Source: Acidimicrobiaceae bacterium (GTDB lineage: Bacteria; Actinomycetota; Acidimicrobiia; Acidimicrobiales; RAAP-2). From it: DNA of 64,000 nucleotides. The notes under the pieces were generated by a model. The model was not told the DNA's origin and did no database searches. It was given only the letters and a program-made list of their open reading frames with translations. Position numbers and translations under genes: made by a program. The stretch lies in assembly GCA_947456245.1 (NCBI GenBank), contig CANGPS010000001.1, positions 1-64,000 of the forward strand, read 5' to 3'. This document shows positions 36,011 through 44,805 of this stretch, piece after piece; within the stretch, counting starts at the first letter, position 1; each line of letters starts with the position of its first letter.

Positions 36011-37690
36011 TCAGCTGAATCCGGGGAGGCCGGCGCTCGAAGCCTCGGCGCTGATGATCCCGATCATGTGGTCGACCTGTGCGTCCCTGAGCGTGGCATC
36101 CCACCCGAGCTCGGCGGCCATGATCTCGGCGACGCGTGGGGCCGCCTCGACGGTCGACCGGGCGTTCTGCAGGTGGGCGCGGGTCCGGCGCGACAGGACG
36201 TCCTCGAGGGTCACGGCCATCTCGGAGCGGACAGCCCAGACGACCTCTGCGCCGATGTAGGGGAGCGTGTCGGCCACCGGCTCGGCGAGACGGGCGTCCG
36301 CCGTGATGAGGGCGGCCACGGCGGGAGCGTCGGTGCCGAAGCGGTTGGCGAGGTGCGTGGCGAGCTCGTCGGAGACGCCGGGCACCGAGACCTGCTTCTT
36401 GCCGGGCGAGCCGTGGAGCGGCAGCGAACGGGTTGGGCACTTGGCGGTCCCGGGGAGCTGTCGGCCGACCTCGTCGACGGCGTCCTCGGCCATCTTGCGG
36501 TAGGTCGTCCACTTGCCCCCGGTCACGAGGACCACGCCCTCGGCCGAGGTCTCGACCTTGTGCCGGCGAGACAGGTCAGCGGTCCTGGCCGACACCTTCT
36601 TGCCCGAGGCGGGCTTGATGAGCGGACGCAGTCCCGCCCAGACGCCGGTGACGTCGGCGCGGGTGAGCTTCGACGAGGTGAGGGCGTTGATGGCGTCGAG
36701 CAGGTAGTCGACGTCCTCCTCCTCGCAGCGTGGGTCGTCGATCGGCCCGTCATAGGAGGTGTCCGTGGTCCCGAGGAAGGTGTAGGGGCTCTCGTACCAC
36801 GGAACGACGAAGATGCTGCGCTTGTCCTTGGGGACGGGGATCACGGCGGCGATGTCGCAGGGGAGCCGGTCGGCAGGGACCGAGATGTGGACGCCCTTGG
36901 CCGGCGAGATGGTCTGCTCGGTGACGCCCTCCTCGAGCCAGGAGACCTCGTCGGCCCAGACGCCGGCGGCGTTGACGACCACGCGGGCCGAGACCTCGAA
37001 GGGAGCCGCCGCCTCGCCCGGGGCCTTCGGGGTGACCACGGCGCCGGTCACGCGGCCGGCAGCGTCGTGCAGGAAGCTCGTGGCCTCGACGTAGTTGGCG
37101 ACGATCGCCCCGTGGTCAGCCGCCGTTCTGGCGAGGGTCAGCGCCACCCGAGCGTCATCGCCGCGGGCGTCGTAGTAGACGAATCCGGCCACCAGGCCGG
37201 AGACGTCGAGGTTCGGGAAGTGCTGGACCACCTCGGCGCGGTTGACGTTGCGGTGGCGCTTGCCGATCCGCCATCCCCCCGTGATGTCGTAGAGCCACAG
37301 GGCCGTCTTGTAGGCCCGCGCCACGGTCTTGGACACCATGCCGTCCTTGCCGAACAGCGGGATCAGGAAGGGCAGCGGCGAGACGAGGTGGGGTGCGTTC
37401 CGAAGGAGGCGCTGACGCTCGTGCAGGTTCTCGTAGACGAGGCCGAACTCGTTCTGCTGCAGGTAGCGCAGGCCACCGTGGACCATCTTGGAGGACTTCG
37501 ACGAGGTGCCCGACGCGAAGTCGTCGCGCTCGATGAGGGCCACGGAGAGTCCGCGGGCGGCGGCATCGACGGCGATCCCGGTCCCGGTCATGCCCCCGCC
37601 GATGACGAGGAGGTCGAAGGCTCGGTTGGCGAGCTCGTGGATGGATGCTTCTCGGGAGAATGGCGGCACGGTTCTAGCCTGCCACAGCAC
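36011..37690 (-). CDS. glpD: Glycerol-3-phosphate dehydrogenase (FAD-dependent)
   Basis: 559 aa from GTG 37690; an alternative GTG at 37669 gives 552 aa, and neither has a strong Shine-Dalgarno. FAD dinucleotide fold FDLLVIGGGMTGTGIAVDAAARG near 25, FASGTSSKSSKMVHGGLRYLQ near 60 (diagnostic GlpD motif), VVVNAAGVWAD near 235, TTDTSYDGP and GKWTTYRKMAED near 395. It oxidises sn-glycerol-3-phosphate to DHAP at the membrane, passing electrons to quinone. First gene of the glpD-AGPS-glpK operon (14-bp gap to the next gene). Confidence 0.93.
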   Translation of the reverse strand: MLWQARTVPPFSREASIHELANRAFDLLVIGGGMTGTGIAVDAAARGLSVALIERDDFASGTSSKSSKMVHGGLRYLQQNEFGLVYENLHERQRLLRNAPHLVSPLPFLIPLFGKDGMVSKTVARAYKTALWLYDITGGWRIGKRHRNVNRAEVVQHFPNLDVSGLVAGFVYYDARGDDARVALTLARTAADHGAIVANYVEATSFLHDAAGRVTGAVVTPKAPGEAAAPFEVSARVVVNAAGVWADEVSWLEEGVTEQTISPAKGVHISVPADRLPCDIAAVIPVPKDKRSIFVVPWYESPYTFLGTTDTSYDGPIDDPRCEEEDVDYLLDAINALTSSKLTRADVTGVWAGLRPLIKPASGKKVSARTADLSRRHKVETSAEGVVLVTGGKWTTYRKMAEDAVDEVGRQLPGTAKCPTRSLPLHGSPGKKQVSVPGVSDELATHLANRFGTDAPAVAALITADARLAEPVADTLPYIGAEVVWAVRSEMAVTLEDVLSRRTRAHLQNARSTVEAAPRVAEIMAAELGWDATLRDAQVDHMIGIISAEASSAGLPGFS

Positions 37691-37713
37691 GGCGGTCCGT
37701 TCCCCGGTGACCC

Positions 37714-37742
37714 TTTACAGGGGGCGTCCGCTGTGGGAGAAT
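37714..37742 (+). promoter_or_regulatory. Possible housekeeping promoter of whiB-type gene
   Basis: TTTACA (37714-37719), a 17-base spacer and GAGAAT (37737-37742) give a sigma70-like pair 85 bp before the ATG at 37827. Divergent from glpD. Confidence 0.3.
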
Positions 37743-37826
37743 CGGAGCTCCGCTACCCCGGTGTGCACCGCACCCCGCGTCGGTGGTGGAGATCGCCCCC
37801 CCGATCGCCAGTACAAGGAACACATC

Positions 37827-38063
37827 ATGAAGCCCACGTGGCGCAGCCGTGCAGCCTGCACGGGAATCGACTCCGACATCTTCTACCCCTCCAGCGAGGA
37901 CGAGGCGGACGCCGACGAGGCGAAGGCCATCTGCGCCGTCTGTCCGGTGAGCACCGTCTGCCTCGAGCACGCGCTCAGCGTTCGGGAGAAGGAGGGCGTC
38001 TGGGGCGGCGCCACCGAGAAGGAGCGTCGTCGCATGCTCCGCCAGCGCCGCCAGTCCGCCTGA
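37827..38063 (+). CDS. WhiB-family transcriptional regulator
   Basis: 78 aa from ATG 37827, with AAGGAA upstream. Four Fe-S cysteines occur at residues 11, 36, 39 and 45 (CxxC then Cx5C), followed by the GVWGG turn at 57-61 and a basic C-terminal patch (EKERRRMLRQRRQ) for DNA binding. This is the complete Wbl architecture, an actinobacterial-specific [4Fe-4S] regulator that usually acts with sigma factor domain 4. The track ORF (37488) is over-extended. Which Wbl subclass it belongs to is not resolved; the length and RQRR tail suit WhiB1/WhiB2-like proteins. Confidence 0.93.
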   Translation: MKPTWRSRAACTGIDSDIFYPSSEDEADADEAKAICAVCPVSTVCLEHALSVREKEGVWGGATEKERRRMLRQRRQSA

Positions 38064-38139
38064 GCGACCCGTTCGGCCATCGCCGTCCACTGGCGGTGGC
38101 GGCACCGGTGTGAGGGTGATGATCGGGAGGCCTCCCGGC

Positions 38140-38145
38140 TAGGTT
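38140..38145 (+). promoter_or_regulatory. -10 box TAGGTT, leaderless promoter
   Basis: TAGGTT, six bases, then ATG 38152 of the acyl-CoA dehydrogenase; no Shine-Dalgarno. Confidence 0.6.
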
Positions 38146-38151
38146 TGCCCT

Positions 38152-39327
38152 ATGAACTTCGACCTCCCCGATGAGATTCTCGAGCTCCAGGCCTCGGTCC
38201 GGCGGCTCTCGCAGGAAAAGATCAAGCCCCGTGCACGTGAGATCGATGCCACGGGCGAGTACCCGCAGGACGTGTTCGAGGCGTTCCGGGACGCGGGGCT
38301 GACCGGTCTGTGCATCCCCGAGGCCTACGGCGGTGCCGGTGCGGGGATCCTCGGCCTCACCGTGGCCATCGAGGAGGTCACCAAGTACTCCAACGTCACC
38401 GGCCTGATGCTGCTGCTGACGCGACTGCCGACCGGGCCGATCATGATCGCCGGCACCGAGGAGCAGAAGCAGCGCTACCTGCCGGGGATCGCCGAGGGAA
38501 CGACCCGGTGCGGATTCGGCCTCTCCGAGCCCCAGGCCGGCAGCGACGTGGCAGGGATGCGCACCCGGGCCACGCCGGACCCTGACGTCGAGGGCGGCTG
38601 GATCCTCAATGGCCTCAAGTGCTGGATGTCGGGCGTCGTGCAGGCTGACTGGTACACCGTGTTCGCCAAGACGGGGGACCCGTCGTCGAGGGCGCACGAC
38701 TCCATCACCTGCTTCGTGATCGATCGCGACACGCCCGGGGTCAGCGTCCCGCGCACCGACCGCAAGATGGGCGTCAGGGGCGTCGACACCGGAGAGCTCC
38801 TGCTCGAGGACGTCAAGGTCGGTCCGCAGAACGTGGTCGGCGGTGTCGGTGGCTTCCGCCTCGCCATGTTCGGCCTCAACGCCATGCGGCCGATCGTGGC
38901 GGCTCGCGGGATCGGTCTCGCCGAGGGGGCGATCATGTACGCCACCGAGTACGTCAAGGAGCGTGCCGCCTTCGGGCAGAGGATCTCCGACTTCCAGGGC
39001 ATCCAGTGGAAGCTCGCCGAGATCGCCACCGAGATCGAGGCCGCCCGACTCCTGACCTATCGGGCCGCATGGCTCGCCGACCAGGGCAAGTTCACCAAGG
39101 AGTGGGTGCCGCACCTGTCGATGGCCAAGATGTACGCCACCGAGGTGGCGGTCAAGGCATCGGGCATCGCCGTGCAGATGCTCGGTGCGGCTGGCTACAT
39201 GGAGGACCACCCGACCGAGCTGTGGTACCGGGATGCCAAGCAGCTCACCATCGTCGAGGGCACCAGCCAGGTCCAGCTCGGCCTCATCGCCCGCGGCCTG
39301 CTGAACCACGACCTCTGGTGGGACTGA
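38152..39327 (+). CDS. Acyl-CoA dehydrogenase
   Basis: 391 aa, standard single-domain length. FGLSEPQAGSDVAGMRTRA near 120 (FAD/substrate loop), GVRGVDTGELLLEDVKVG near 206, YVKERAAFGQRISDFQGIQWKLAE near 265, and C-terminal QMLGAAGYMEDHPTELWYRDAKQLTIVEGTSQ holding the IxEGTSQ signature. Glu of the EGT region and IRD-like residues indicate a conventional FAD enzyme oxidising acyl-CoA to enoyl-CoA. Chain specificity unknown. Transcribed from a leaderless promoter; trpD begins inside its last ten bases. Confidence 0.92.
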   Translation: MNFDLPDEILELQASVRRLSQEKIKPRAREIDATGEYPQDVFEAFRDAGLTGLCIPEAYGGAGAGILGLTVAIEEVTKYSNVTGLMLLLTRLPTGPIMIAGTEEQKQRYLPGIAEGTTRCGFGLSEPQAGSDVAGMRTRATPDPDVEGGWILNGLKCWMSGVVQADWYTVFAKTGDPSSRAHDSITCFVIDRDTPGVSVPRTDRKMGVRGVDTGELLLEDVKVGPQNVVGGVGGFRLAMFGLNAMRPIVAARGIGLAEGAIMYATEYVKERAAFGQRISDFQGIQWKLAEIATEIEAARLLTYRAAWLADQGKFTKEWVPHLSMAKMYATEVAVKASGIAVQMLGAAGYMEDHPTELWYRDAKQLTIVEGTSQVQLGLIARGLLNHDLWWD

Positions 39328-40379
39328 GCCCGGAGGAGCGGCTCGCTCCCATCGGAGGGATCGCCGGGGCGCTCGATGCGCTGGCCGGCGGCCGGGACCT
39401 CAGCCTCGACGAGGCGGAGGCGGTCATGGACCTGATCTTCGACGGCACCCTCGACCCTGTGGTGGTGGCCGGCGTCCTCGTGGCGCTGCGCACCAAGGGC
39501 GAGTCGGTCGATGAGCTGACGGGCATGGTCCGCTCGATGGTCGGCCACGCCACCCCGGTGCCACTCGGCCACCGGGCGATGGACATCGTCGGCACGGGCG
39601 GGGACGGCCTGCGGACGATCAACGTCTCGACCATGGCGGCGCTCGTCGTGGCCGGGGCCGGGGTCAAGGTGTGCAAGCACGGCAACCGTGCCGCCTCGTC
39701 GAGCGTCGGGACAGCTGACGTGCTCGAGGAGCTCGGCGTGGCCATCGAGGCGACCCCTGAGACGGTCGCCGCCTGCGTGGAGGAGGCCGGCATGGGCTTC
39801 TGCTTCGCCCAGACCTTCCACCCGGCCATGCGCTTCGTCGGGCCCGTCCGTCGGGCGCTGGGGATCAGGACGGCCTTCAACTTCCTCGGTCCGCTCTCGA
39901 ACCCGTCGCGACCGGACCGCCTGCTGATCGGCACCGCTGACCCGTCCTCGGCCGAGCGCATGGCGGAGGTCCTCGGGGCCAACGGGGTCACCCGTGCCTG
40001 GGTCGTGCACTCCGACGATGGGTTCGACGAGCTCTCGCTGTCCGCTCCCGCCGCAGTGGTGGAGGTCGTGGGGGACGGTCGGGGTGACTACGCCCTGTCG
40101 ACCTGGACCCTCGACCCGGCATCCGCCGGATTCAGCGCCGTGCCCCTCGAGGCGGTGCGGGGCGGTGACGTGGCGGAGAACGCCGCGGTGGTCCGCTCGG
40201 TGCTGGCCGGAGAGCCCGGGGCGGCTCGCCAGATCGTCCTGCTCAACGCGGCGGCAGCACTGGTCGTCGCCGAGGTCGCCTCCTCCATCGAGGAGGGTGC
40301 CGACCTCGCCGCCGCGGCGATCGACGACGGAAGGGCTGCCGGCGTGCTCGACCGCCTGGTCACCACCAGTCGACGGTGA
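39318..40379 (+). CDS. trpD: Anthranilate phosphoribosyltransferase
   Basis: 353 aa from GTG 39318, which overlaps the preceding acyl-CoA dehydrogenase by ten bases; the longer track ORF is not plausible. Signatures: DIVGTGGDGLRTINVSTMAA near 90 (PRPP loop), VCKHGNRAASSSVGTADVLE near 118, AQTFHPAMRFVGPVRRALGIRTAFNFLGPLSNP near 165. It joins PRPP and anthranilate in tryptophan synthesis. No other trp gene lies in the window, so this is an isolated trpD, as often in actinobacteria. Confidence 0.93.
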   Translation: MGLSPEERLAPIGGIAGALDALAGGRDLSLDEAEAVMDLIFDGTLDPVVVAGVLVALRTKGESVDELTGMVRSMVGHATPVPLGHRAMDIVGTGGDGLRTINVSTMAALVVAGAGVKVCKHGNRAASSSVGTADVLEELGVAIEATPETVAACVEEAGMGFCFAQTFHPAMRFVGPVRRALGIRTAFNFLGPLSNPSRPDRLLIGTADPSSAERMAEVLGANGVTRAWVVHSDDGFDELSLSAPAAVVEVVGDGRGDYALSTWTLDPASAGFSAVPLEAVRGGDVAENAAVVRSVLAGEPGAARQIVLLNAAAALVVAEVASSIEEGADLAAAAIDDGRAAGVLDRLVTTSRR

Positions 40380-40882
40380 CCGACCACGAGGTCGTCATCT
40401 CGGACCCCGACTCGTCGGGCGACGCGCTCGACGAGCTGGCGCCGCTCTGGCGCCAGATGCAGCTCCACCAGATCGCCGTGGCGCAGCACGAGCACCTCAA
40501 CCACGACCTCGAGCGGGGTTGGGCCATCCGCCGGGAGCGCTACGTCAGAGAGCTCGGCCGGGGAGGGGCCATCCTGCGGGCGCATCGCGGTGGGCGCCTG
40601 GTGGGCTACTGCGCACTGAGCCTCCAGCCGCGCCCGAGCGAGACCTTCTCGTCGATGGCCGCGGTGATGGTGATCACGCTCACCGTGGACGAGGCGGAGC
40701 GGGGCAGAGGCGTGGGGTCGGCACTGCTCCGCGCGGCAGAGGATGCCGCGCATGGTCTCGGGGCGGACACCCTCGGCCTCGAGGTGATGCCCGGCAACGA
40801 TCGAGCGCGCGGCCTCTACGAGCGGCTGGGGTTCGAGCCGGTCGAGGTCCGCATGCACCGGCGCATCATCCGGTCGGACTGA
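40376..40882 (+). CDS. GNAT family N-acetyltransferase
   Basis: 168 aa; its GTG overlaps the trpD stop (GTGA). Acetyl-CoA-binding motif A VDEAERGRGVGSALLRAAED at about 100-120 (RGxGxG/A type), and GLEVMPGNDRARGLYERLGFEPVEVRMHRR at the C-terminus (motif B with the N-x-x-A-x-x-x-Y-E-x-x-G-F pattern) are clear. The substrate, small molecule or protein, is unknown. The 3' end overlaps the convergent galactokinase by 17 bp. Confidence 0.88.
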   Translation: MTDHEVVISDPDSSGDALDELAPLWRQMQLHQIAVAQHEHLNHDLERGWAIRRERYVRELGRGGAILRAHRGGRLVGYCALSLQPRPSETFSSMAAVMVITLTVDEAERGRGVGSALLRAAEDAAHGLGADTLGLEVMPGNDRARGLYERLGFEPVEVRMHRRIIRSD

Positions 40883-41870
40883 GCGCCGCCCCGTCGGCTG
40901 GCCTGACCGTCCAGGCCCGGTCGAACGACCTCGGGTCGAGGGCGCCCCGCTCGGCGACGGCCACGATGCAGCCACCGAACCCACCTCCCGTCATGCGGGC
41001 CCCGAGCACGCCCGGGCGGTGCGCCACGTCGGCGACCAGGGCGTCGATCTGCGGGGTCGAGACCTCGAAGAGCTCGGAGAGCGAGCGGTGGCTCTCGACC
41101 ATCAGGCGTCCGGCCTCTGCCGGATCGGTGATGATCGTCCTGGCGAAGGCGGCGACCCGGGCACACTCCGCTGAGACGTGCTGGGCCCGGCGCGCCAGGA
41201 CCGGGTCGTCGATCTCGGCGAGCTGCTGCGGGGTGGCCCGTGGCAGCGGTCCGACGAGGGCCTCGGCGGCGGCCACCTCGGCGCGCCGCTCGGCATAGGC
41301 GCCGCTGGCCAGCGACCGATCCTGACCGGAGTGGACGATGACGACCTGGAGGTCGTCGGGCAACGGGAGTGGGGTCGAGGTGAGCTCGGCGAAGTCGATG
41401 AGCACCGCGTGGCCGGCGCGACCAGCGATGATGGCCATCTGGTCGAGCAGGCCGACGTCCTGTCCGGCCTGGCGCTCAGCCTCCTGGCACAGGAGGGCGA
41501 GCTCGAGGTCCTGCTGCGGCGCGCCGAGGGCCATGGCCCCGGCGACGAGCAGCGAGGCCGACGACGACAGGCCGGCACCGAGGGGGAGCGTGGAGTCGAC
41601 CTCGAGCAGTCCCGCACGGGGGCCGAGGACGGCGAGCAGTCCGGCGACCATGGCGGCGAAGCTGCCTGGCTCGTGGTCGTCGCCGGCACGCAGGATCGTG
41701 CGGTCGCCCGTGGTGGTCGACCGGATCTCGAGCCGTTCCCCTCCGGCCGTGTAGGTGACGGTGGTCCCGAGATCGATGGCCATGGGGAGTGCGGTGCCGC
41801 CTGCGTAGTCGGTGTGGTCGCCGATCAGGTTGACCCGGCCCGGCGCCACCGCGGTGACCGCCCGGGTCAT
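40866..41870 (-). CDS. galK: Galactokinase-like GHMP kinase
   Basis: 334 aa, slightly shorter than typical GalK (about 380). Sugar motif VAPGRVNLIGDHTDYAGG near 8 (canonical GEHTDY; here Glu is Asp), ATP motif LPLGAGLSSSASLLVAGA near 94, catalytic-type Asp in VGLLDQMA near 142, and RMTGGGFGGCIVA near 291. It would phosphorylate galactose at C1. The start overlaps the GH1 glycosidase stop (ATGA), so it is the second gene of a pair that would free and then phosphorylate galactose. No galT or galE nearby. Confidence 0.85.
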   Translation of the reverse strand: MTRAVTAVAPGRVNLIGDHTDYAGGTALPMAIDLGTTVTYTAGGERLEIRSTTTGDRTILRAGDDHEPGSFAAMVAGLLAVLGPRAGLLEVDSTLPLGAGLSSSASLLVAGAMALGAPQQDLELALLCQEAERQAGQDVGLLDQMAIIAGRAGHAVLIDFAELTSTPLPLPDDLQVVIVHSGQDRSLASGAYAERRAEVAAAEALVGPLPRATPQQLAEIDDPVLARRAQHVSAECARVAAFARTIITDPAEAGRLMVESHRSLSELFEVSTPQIDALVADVAHRPGVLGARMTGGGFGGCIVAVAERGALDPRSFDRAWTVRPADGAALSPTG

Positions 41871-43306
41871 CGGCGGCTCGGCCGGCTGATCACCGTGTCA
41901 TCACCGCGTCGGAGCCCCTCGATGATGGAGCGGAAGGCTCCGGCGGAGTCGTCGCCGTAGTCGTCGGTGTCCTTGATGGCGTTGTCCCGCTCGCGGTCGA
42001 GGCCGAAGAGCCCGAAGCGGGGTTCGTAGCTGCCCCATTCGTAGTTGTCGATGAGGGTCCAGTGCCAGAAGCCACCCACGTCGACGCCGGACTCCACGGC
42101 GGCGACCACGGCGCCCACGTGGTCGGCGAGGTAGGCCGGGCGGCGCACGCCGTCGAGGCGTGGGTAGGCGCGTCCCCGCAGGGTCCGGTTGCACATGCCG
42201 TTCTCGAGGACCCACACGGGTCGGCCGTACTGTCCCGCCTCCTCGAGGACGGTGAGGAAGAAGGCCGGGTCGGGGGCGTCGTCCCAGAGGGCTCGGCCGG
42301 GCTTCCACCAGCGACCACCGGCGGTCGGGGTGCCGGGGATCCACAGGTGGCTGGCGGCGATCGGGGCGTAGTGGTCGACGGCGATCACGTCGAGGTGCCG
42401 GGGAGACTCGCTGGCCGCCAAGGCCGCTCGGGTGGCGGGCAGCGAGTCGGCGACCGGCGACTGGCTCGCAGCGAAGCGGCGGAGGAACCGCTCGATCGTC
42501 CCCCGGGGTCCCGTGCCGCCGTCGCCGATGCGGCGATAGTGGGCGCGCCGTCGCTCGAGCAGGTCGGCGCTCGTGTCAGCGTCGGCCACGCCTCGAGGAC
42601 GGGAGGTCAGCAGGTCGGTGGCGACCTGGTCGAGCTCGTAGATCGAGAAGGTGTAGGGGTTGGTGGTCACCACCGCATCGGGCTGGAGCTCGTGGATGGC
42701 GTCATAGCCGGCCACGTGGGCGGAGAGCAGCGTGTCGAAGGTGGCGAACATCCCCTTGCCGTCGAGCAGGTGGCCGGGAGGGAAGATGCCGGTCAGGAAG
42801 CTGTTGACGGCCAGGATGTTGGGCTCGTTGATGGTGACCCACCTCGTGCAGTGCTCGCCGAGCTCGGCCACGGCCCGTCGCATCCAGCCGACGAGGGCTG
42901 GGGCATGGGTCGGGTCGGTCCACGGCTGGTCGCCCAGCCAGGCAGGGTGGGTGAAGTGCTGGAGGGTGACGACGGGCTCCATGCCTGCGGCCCGGATGGC
43001 GGCGAGGATGCGCCCGTAGCCGGCGAGGGCCTCGGCATCGATCCGGCCTGGGGTCGGCTCCACCCGGCTCCACTCGACGGAGAGGCGGAAGCTGGTGAGC
43101 CCGACCGAGGCGGCGAGCTCGATCTGGTCGAGGTGCCGGGTCCAGAAGCTGTTTGCCGCACCGGAGCGCTCGACGCGGCCCTCGCGTTCCCAGGTGGCCC
43201 AGTTGTTCGTCGGTTCGCCCTGGCCGTTGAAGCCGCCCTCGATCTGGAAGCCGGCGGTGGCCACGCCGAAGAGGAAGTCGTCGGGGAGCAGTGCTGGAGT
43301 CGTCAC
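41867..43306 (-). CDS. Glycoside hydrolase family 1 beta-glycosidase
   Basis: 479 aa. GH1 markers: FLFGVATAGFQIEGG at residue 11, FRLSVEWSRVEPTPG near 72, acid/base Glu in WVTINEPN near 157, nucleophile Glu in VWVLENGM near 358, and GGFWHWTLIDNYEWGSYEPRFGLFG near 420. No signal peptide, so intracellular action on imported glycosides. Coupling to galactokinase suggests beta-galactosidase or 6-carbon galactoside activity, but family 1 also includes glucosidases and fucosidases. The GTG start at 43306 lies divergent to the AMACR gene. Confidence 0.9.
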   Translation of the reverse strand: MTTPALLPDDFLFGVATAGFQIEGGFNGQGEPTNNWATWEREGRVERSGAANSFWTRHLDQIELAASVGLTSFRLSVEWSRVEPTPGRIDAEALAGYGRILAAIRAAGMEPVVTLQHFTHPAWLGDQPWTDPTHAPALVGWMRRAVAELGEHCTRWVTINEPNILAVNSFLTGIFPPGHLLDGKGMFATFDTLLSAHVAGYDAIHELQPDAVVTTNPYTFSIYELDQVATDLLTSRPRGVADADTSADLLERRRAHYRRIGDGGTGPRGTIERFLRRFAASQSPVADSLPATRAALAASESPRHLDVIAVDHYAPIAASHLWIPGTPTAGGRWWKPGRALWDDAPDPAFFLTVLEEAGQYGRPVWVLENGMCNRTLRGRAYPRLDGVRRPAYLADHVGAVVAAVESGVDVGGFWHWTLIDNYEWGSYEPRFGLFGLDRERDNAIKDTDDYGDDSAGAFRSIIEGLRRGDDTVISRPSRR

Positions 43307-43404
43307 AGCGAGAAGTGTGGCACGCCCCGCACTTGACCGCCCGATGGATGCGGGGCGACGATGCAGGCGCTGCCGACGACGGCGGCACGAGCTGGGAGGG
43401 CACC

Positions 43405-44547
43405 GTGGCAGGTCCGTTGAGTGGCATCAAGATCATCGAGCTGGCCGGGATCGGTCCCTCGCCCTATGCCTGCATGCTGCTGGCGGACGCTGGGGCGGAC
43501 ATCCTGCGCTTCGAGCGCACGAGCGGCGGGATGATCCCCGAGGGCCTCCCGAACTGGGACCTGCTCAACCGATCGAGGCGCAGCGTCGGGATCGACCTGA
43601 AGAACCCTGAGGCGGTGGCGCTGCTGCTCGAGCTGGTGGCGGACGCCGACGTGGTGATCGAGGGCTTCCGTCCCGGGGTGGCCGAGCGGCTCGGGGTGGG
43701 ACCGGACGAGTGCCTCGCCGCCAACCCGGCCATCGTCTACGGACGCATGACGGGCTGGGGACAGGACGGTGCGCTGGCCGACCGCGCCGGACACGACATC
43801 AACTACATCGCCATCTCGGGAGCCCTCTGGCCGATGGGGCGGTCCGGTGACATCCCGGTCCCACCGCTCAACCTCGTGGGCGACTTCGGCGGTGGCGGGA
43901 TGATGCTGGCCTTCGGTGTGACCTCGGCGCTGCTCTCCGCCCGCGCCACGGGGGTCGGACAGGTGGTCGACGCCGCCATGACCGACGGCTCAGCTTCGCT
44001 GATGACGATGGTCCACGCCTTCCGCTTCGCCGGCCTCTGGGAGGACGAGCGCGGTGCCAACATGCTCGACACGGGGGCCCACTTCTACGAGGTCTACGAG
44101 ACCAGCGATGGCAAGTACATGTCCGTCGGCGCCATCGAGCGCAAGTTCTATGCCGAGCTCATGGCGGGACTCGGACTCGAGGTCTCTGACTACCCCGACC
44201 AGATGGACCGGTCGAGCTGGGTCGACATGAAGGCGCTCTTCGCCGAGCGGTTCAAGACCAAGACCCGCGACGAGTGGTCGGCCATCTTCGAGGGCGTCGA
44301 CGCCTGCACGCTTCCCGTGCTGTCTCCGGCGGAGGCGCCGGACCACCCGCACAACCGCGACCGCGGGACCTTCGTCGAGGTCGAGGGCGTGGTGCAGCCG
44401 GGACCGGCCCCCCGCTTCAGCGCCACCCCGTCGGAGATCTCCAAGCCGCCGTCCTATGCCGGGGCCGACACCGACGAGGCGCTCGCCTCGTGGGGGATCG
44501 ACGCCTCGCGCGTCGCCGCCCTGCGCTCGGCGGGAGCGATCGGCTAG
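43405..44547 (+). CDS. CaiB/BaiF CoA-transferase family, alpha-methylacyl-CoA racemase-like
   Basis: 380 aa from GTG 43405 with GGGAGGG upstream; the track start at 43291 is upstream of any signal. N-terminal LSGIKIIELAGIGPSPYACMLLADAGAD and FRPGVAERLG are typical of the family. AGHDINYIAISG near 124 and NLVGDFGGGGM near 152 supply the His and Asp used by AMACR/MCR to epimerise the alpha-methyl centre. These enzymes convert (2R)- to (2S)-methylacyl-CoA so branched or sterol-side-chain acids can enter beta-oxidation. Its stop overlaps that of the convergent Lrp-domain gene. Confidence 0.88.
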   Translation: MAGPLSGIKIIELAGIGPSPYACMLLADAGADILRFERTSGGMIPEGLPNWDLLNRSRRSVGIDLKNPEAVALLLELVADADVVIEGFRPGVAERLGVGPDECLAANPAIVYGRMTGWGQDGALADRAGHDINYIAISGALWPMGRSGDIPVPPLNLVGDFGGGGMMLAFGVTSALLSARATGVGQVVDAAMTDGSASLMTMVHAFRFAGLWEDERGANMLDTGAHFYEVYETSDGKYMSVGAIERKFYAELMAGLGLEVSDYPDQMDRSSWVDMKALFAERFKTKTRDEWSAIFEGVDACTLPVLSPAEAPDHPHNRDRGTFVEVEGVVQPGPAPRFSATPSEISKPPSYAGADTDEALASWGIDASRVAALRSAGAIG

Positions 44548-44780
44548 AGGTTCACGACCGGGCAGGTCACCGTCCTGGTGATCCCGCCGATCGTCTGGAT
44601 CTGCCCGACCACGAGCCGTCCGAGCTCGTCGACGCTCCGTGCGGTCGCCTTGGCGATGACGTCATAGGGGCCGGTCACGTCGTTGGCCTCGTCGACACCG
44701 TCGATGCTGCGGATGGAGGCGGTGACCCCCTGGGCGGCACCGATCTCGGTCTGGATCAGGATGTAGGCGCTGACGGCCAT
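44544..44780 (-). CDS. Stand-alone Lrp/AsnC ligand-binding (RAM) domain protein
   Basis: 78 aa from ATG 44780, eight bases after GAGGAG. The sequence matches the AsnC_trans_reg fold (AYILIQTEIGAA at the N-terminus, DEANDVTGPYDVIAKATA near 31, IGGITRTVTCPVV at the end) without any helix-turn-helix. Such small proteins bind amino acids or other ligands and oligomerise; several are found in actinobacteria and archaea. A -10 TAGCCT is at 44808-44803, so it has its own promoter after the TetR gene. Confidence 0.85.
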   Translation of the reverse strand: MAVSAYILIQTEIGAAQGVTASIRSIDGVDEANDVTGPYDVIAKATARSVDELGRLVVGQIQTIGGITRTVTCPVVNL

Positions 44781-44805
44781 GGGCACCTCCTCGACTGGGC
44801 TGAGG

